Assembly: GCA_002373615.1 (NCBI GenBank) | Contig: DFKU01000021.1 | Location: forward strand, 1-5,211 | Direction: 5' to 3' | DNA from: Alphaproteobacteria bacterium UBA3637 | Lineage (GTDB): Bacteria > Pseudomonadota > Alphaproteobacteria > CAAHEQ01 > UBA3637 | Length of the DNA stretch: 5,211 nucleotides | Shown: piece by piece, positions 4,897-5,211 of the stretch | Layout: each line of letters starts with the position of its first letter | How positions within the stretch are numbered: position 1 is the first letter of the stretch | Notes under the pieces: generated by a model | What the model saw: only the letters and a program-made list of their open reading frames with translations | Databases searched by the model: none | What the model was told of the DNA's origin: nothing | Translations under genes and position numbers: made by a program

Positions 4897-5211
4897 ATGA
4901 AAATAAACTTACTAAAAAAAGAAAAGAATTTTAATTCAATTTGTCATTCTTGCATAAGCGAGAATCCAGCAGGAAATAAGGTTCTACATACCGCTGGATC
5001 CTCGGGTTCAGCTGACGCTGCCCCAAGGATGACAGAGAGTGGTCATTTCACCTCCACTTGTCATCCCTGCGAAAGCGGGGATCTCATGAGATTGCTCACT
5101 ACGCTCGTCCCTTACGGGACCGCCTGTTGGCGTCGCCTGTGGCTCCCCGTTAAACGAGGGATGACAGAGAAGTGTGGCCATTTTATCCCCTCATTGTCAT
5201 TGCGAGGCGGC
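4897..5211 (+). CDS. Open frame behind the structured leader, running through repeat units; partial
   Basis: ATG at 4897 with GGAG nine bases upstream opens a frame with no stop for 105 codons to the right edge. The first 15 residues (MKINLLKKEKNFNSI) are Lys- and Asn-rich and look like ordinary low-GC coding sequence. From Cys16 on, the peptide is encoded by palindromic repeat units and linkers. The unit at 4942 gives CHSCISENPAG, the linker gives MTESGHF, the unit at 5059 gives CHPCESGDL, and the next linker gives MTEKCGHF. The first two unit starts are 117 bases apart, a multiple of three, so they share a reading phase. Either repeats have inserted in frame into a small gene, as known for Rickettsia palindromic elements, or a gene start has been interrupted and the open frame is incidental to stop-poor repeats. 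No function is recognised. Confidence 0.35.
   Translation, partial: MKINLLKKEKNFNSICHSCISENPAGNKVLHTAGSSGSADAAPRMTESGHFTSTCHPCESGDLMRLLTTLVPYGTACWRRLWLPVKRGMTEKCGHFIPSLSLRGG
4942..5034 (+). repeat. 93-bp palindromic repeat unit, second type
   Basis: It begins TGTCATTCTTGC and ends CCCCAAGGATGACA, so the termini are inverted repeats. A long internal stem pairs CGAG-A-ATCCAGC (4959-4970) with GCTGGAT-C-CTCG (4993-5004), 11 bp with one mismatch. Its right end matches that of the partial unit at 106-146. It is joined by a linker to the 108-bp unit at 5059. Its length, 31 codons, keeps the frame from 4897 open. Confidence 0.7.
5029..5064 (+). repeat. Conserved linker between palindromic repeat units, copy 2
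   Basis: Starts ATGACAGAG, carries TGGTCATTTCACC and ends TGTCAT. It overlaps the outer six bases of the two units it joins. It is related in sequence and spacing to the linkers at 141-177 (opposite strand) and 5161-5200. Confidence 0.6.
5059..5166 (+). repeat. 108-bp palindromic interspersed repeat unit, right copy
   Basis: Inverted copy of the unit at 172-279: identical length, 102/108 positions matching, and the 61-base identical core at 5090-5150. Termini TGTCATCCCT and AGGGATGACA are perfect inverted repeats here, while the left copy has one change at the matching end. The core hairpin GTCCC-TTAC-GGGAC is at 5107-5120. The first arm CCCTGCGAAAGCGGGG (5065-5080) is itself a small hairpin. 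Confidence 0.85.
5161..5200 (+). repeat. Conserved linker between palindromic repeat units, copy 3
   Basis: Starts ATGACAGAG, carries TGTGGCCATTTTATC and ends TGTCAT. It is slightly longer than the other two copies. It leads into a further unit that begins TGTCATTGCGAGG at 5195 and is cut by the window edge. Confidence 0.55.
5195..5211 (+). repeat. Start of a further palindromic repeat unit, cut by the window edge
   Basis: TGTCATTGCGAGGCGGC has the TGTCAT terminus of the other units but a different inner sequence. It would be a third unit in the right-hand array. Only 17 bases are visible. Confidence 0.4.

Noticed and set aside
172..5166. The inverted 108-bp units as terminal repeats of a composite transposon
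   Set aside because: The genes between them are housekeeping (lepA, map, radC). No transposase is present, and each unit is itself a complete palindromic element in an array, so dispersed repeats explain it better.
4942..5200. CRISPR array in the right-hand repeat region
   Set aside because: The repeated units are long palindromes of different sequence, and it is the short linkers, not the units, that are constant. There are no regularly spaced identical repeats of 25-40 bases and no cas genes.

Overview
The window looks like a stretch of alphaproteobacterial chromosome, moderately AT-rich and loaded with short dispersed palindromic repeats. Three things point there. The genes map and radC sit together in one operon, an order common in alphaproteobacteria. 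The repeats carry TGTCAT...ATGACA ends and cores such as 'CCCTGCGAAAGCGGGGATC', of a kind I associate with host-associated and AT-rich Proteobacteria. The protein sequences also fit. A Holosporales- or Rickettsiales-like bacterium is my best guess, but this is an inference that no marker here proves.

Layout. Positions 1-66 (minus) hold the first 22 codons of a possible gene leaving the left edge. Positions 67-480 have no gene but contain a perfect inverted repeat, palindromic repeat units, an 11-G tract and two hairpins. Four confident genes fill the middle: a slipin/stomatin-like SPFH membrane protein (481-1221, +), lepA (1260-3047, +), radC (3048-3731, -) and map (3732-4526, -). lepA and radC converge with abutting stop codons. 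The map stop codon directly abuts the radC start codon.

lepA and map each have a perfect TATAAT exactly six bases before the ATG and no Shine-Dalgarno sequence, so both mRNAs are probably leaderless. slipin and radC instead have good Shine-Dalgarno sites.

From about 4609 to 4896 (+), divergent from map, lies a stretch densely packed with hairpins and preceded by a plausible promoter. It ends in a clean three-way junction whose closing helix buries a Shine-Dalgarno sequence nine bases upstream of an ATG at 4897. I recognise no known RNA family in it; it is the best candidate for something undescribed. The frame from 4897 stays open to the window end (105 codons) and runs through two or more palindromic repeat units.

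The same 108-bp repeat unit occurs near both ends of the window (172-279 and 5059-5166) in opposite orientation, at 102/108 identity, bracketing the four-gene block.

Functionally the middle genes are housekeeping: a membrane scaffold, a ribosome-associated translation GTPase, a JAB-domain protein of uncertain role, and N-terminal methionine removal. The interest lies in the flanks.
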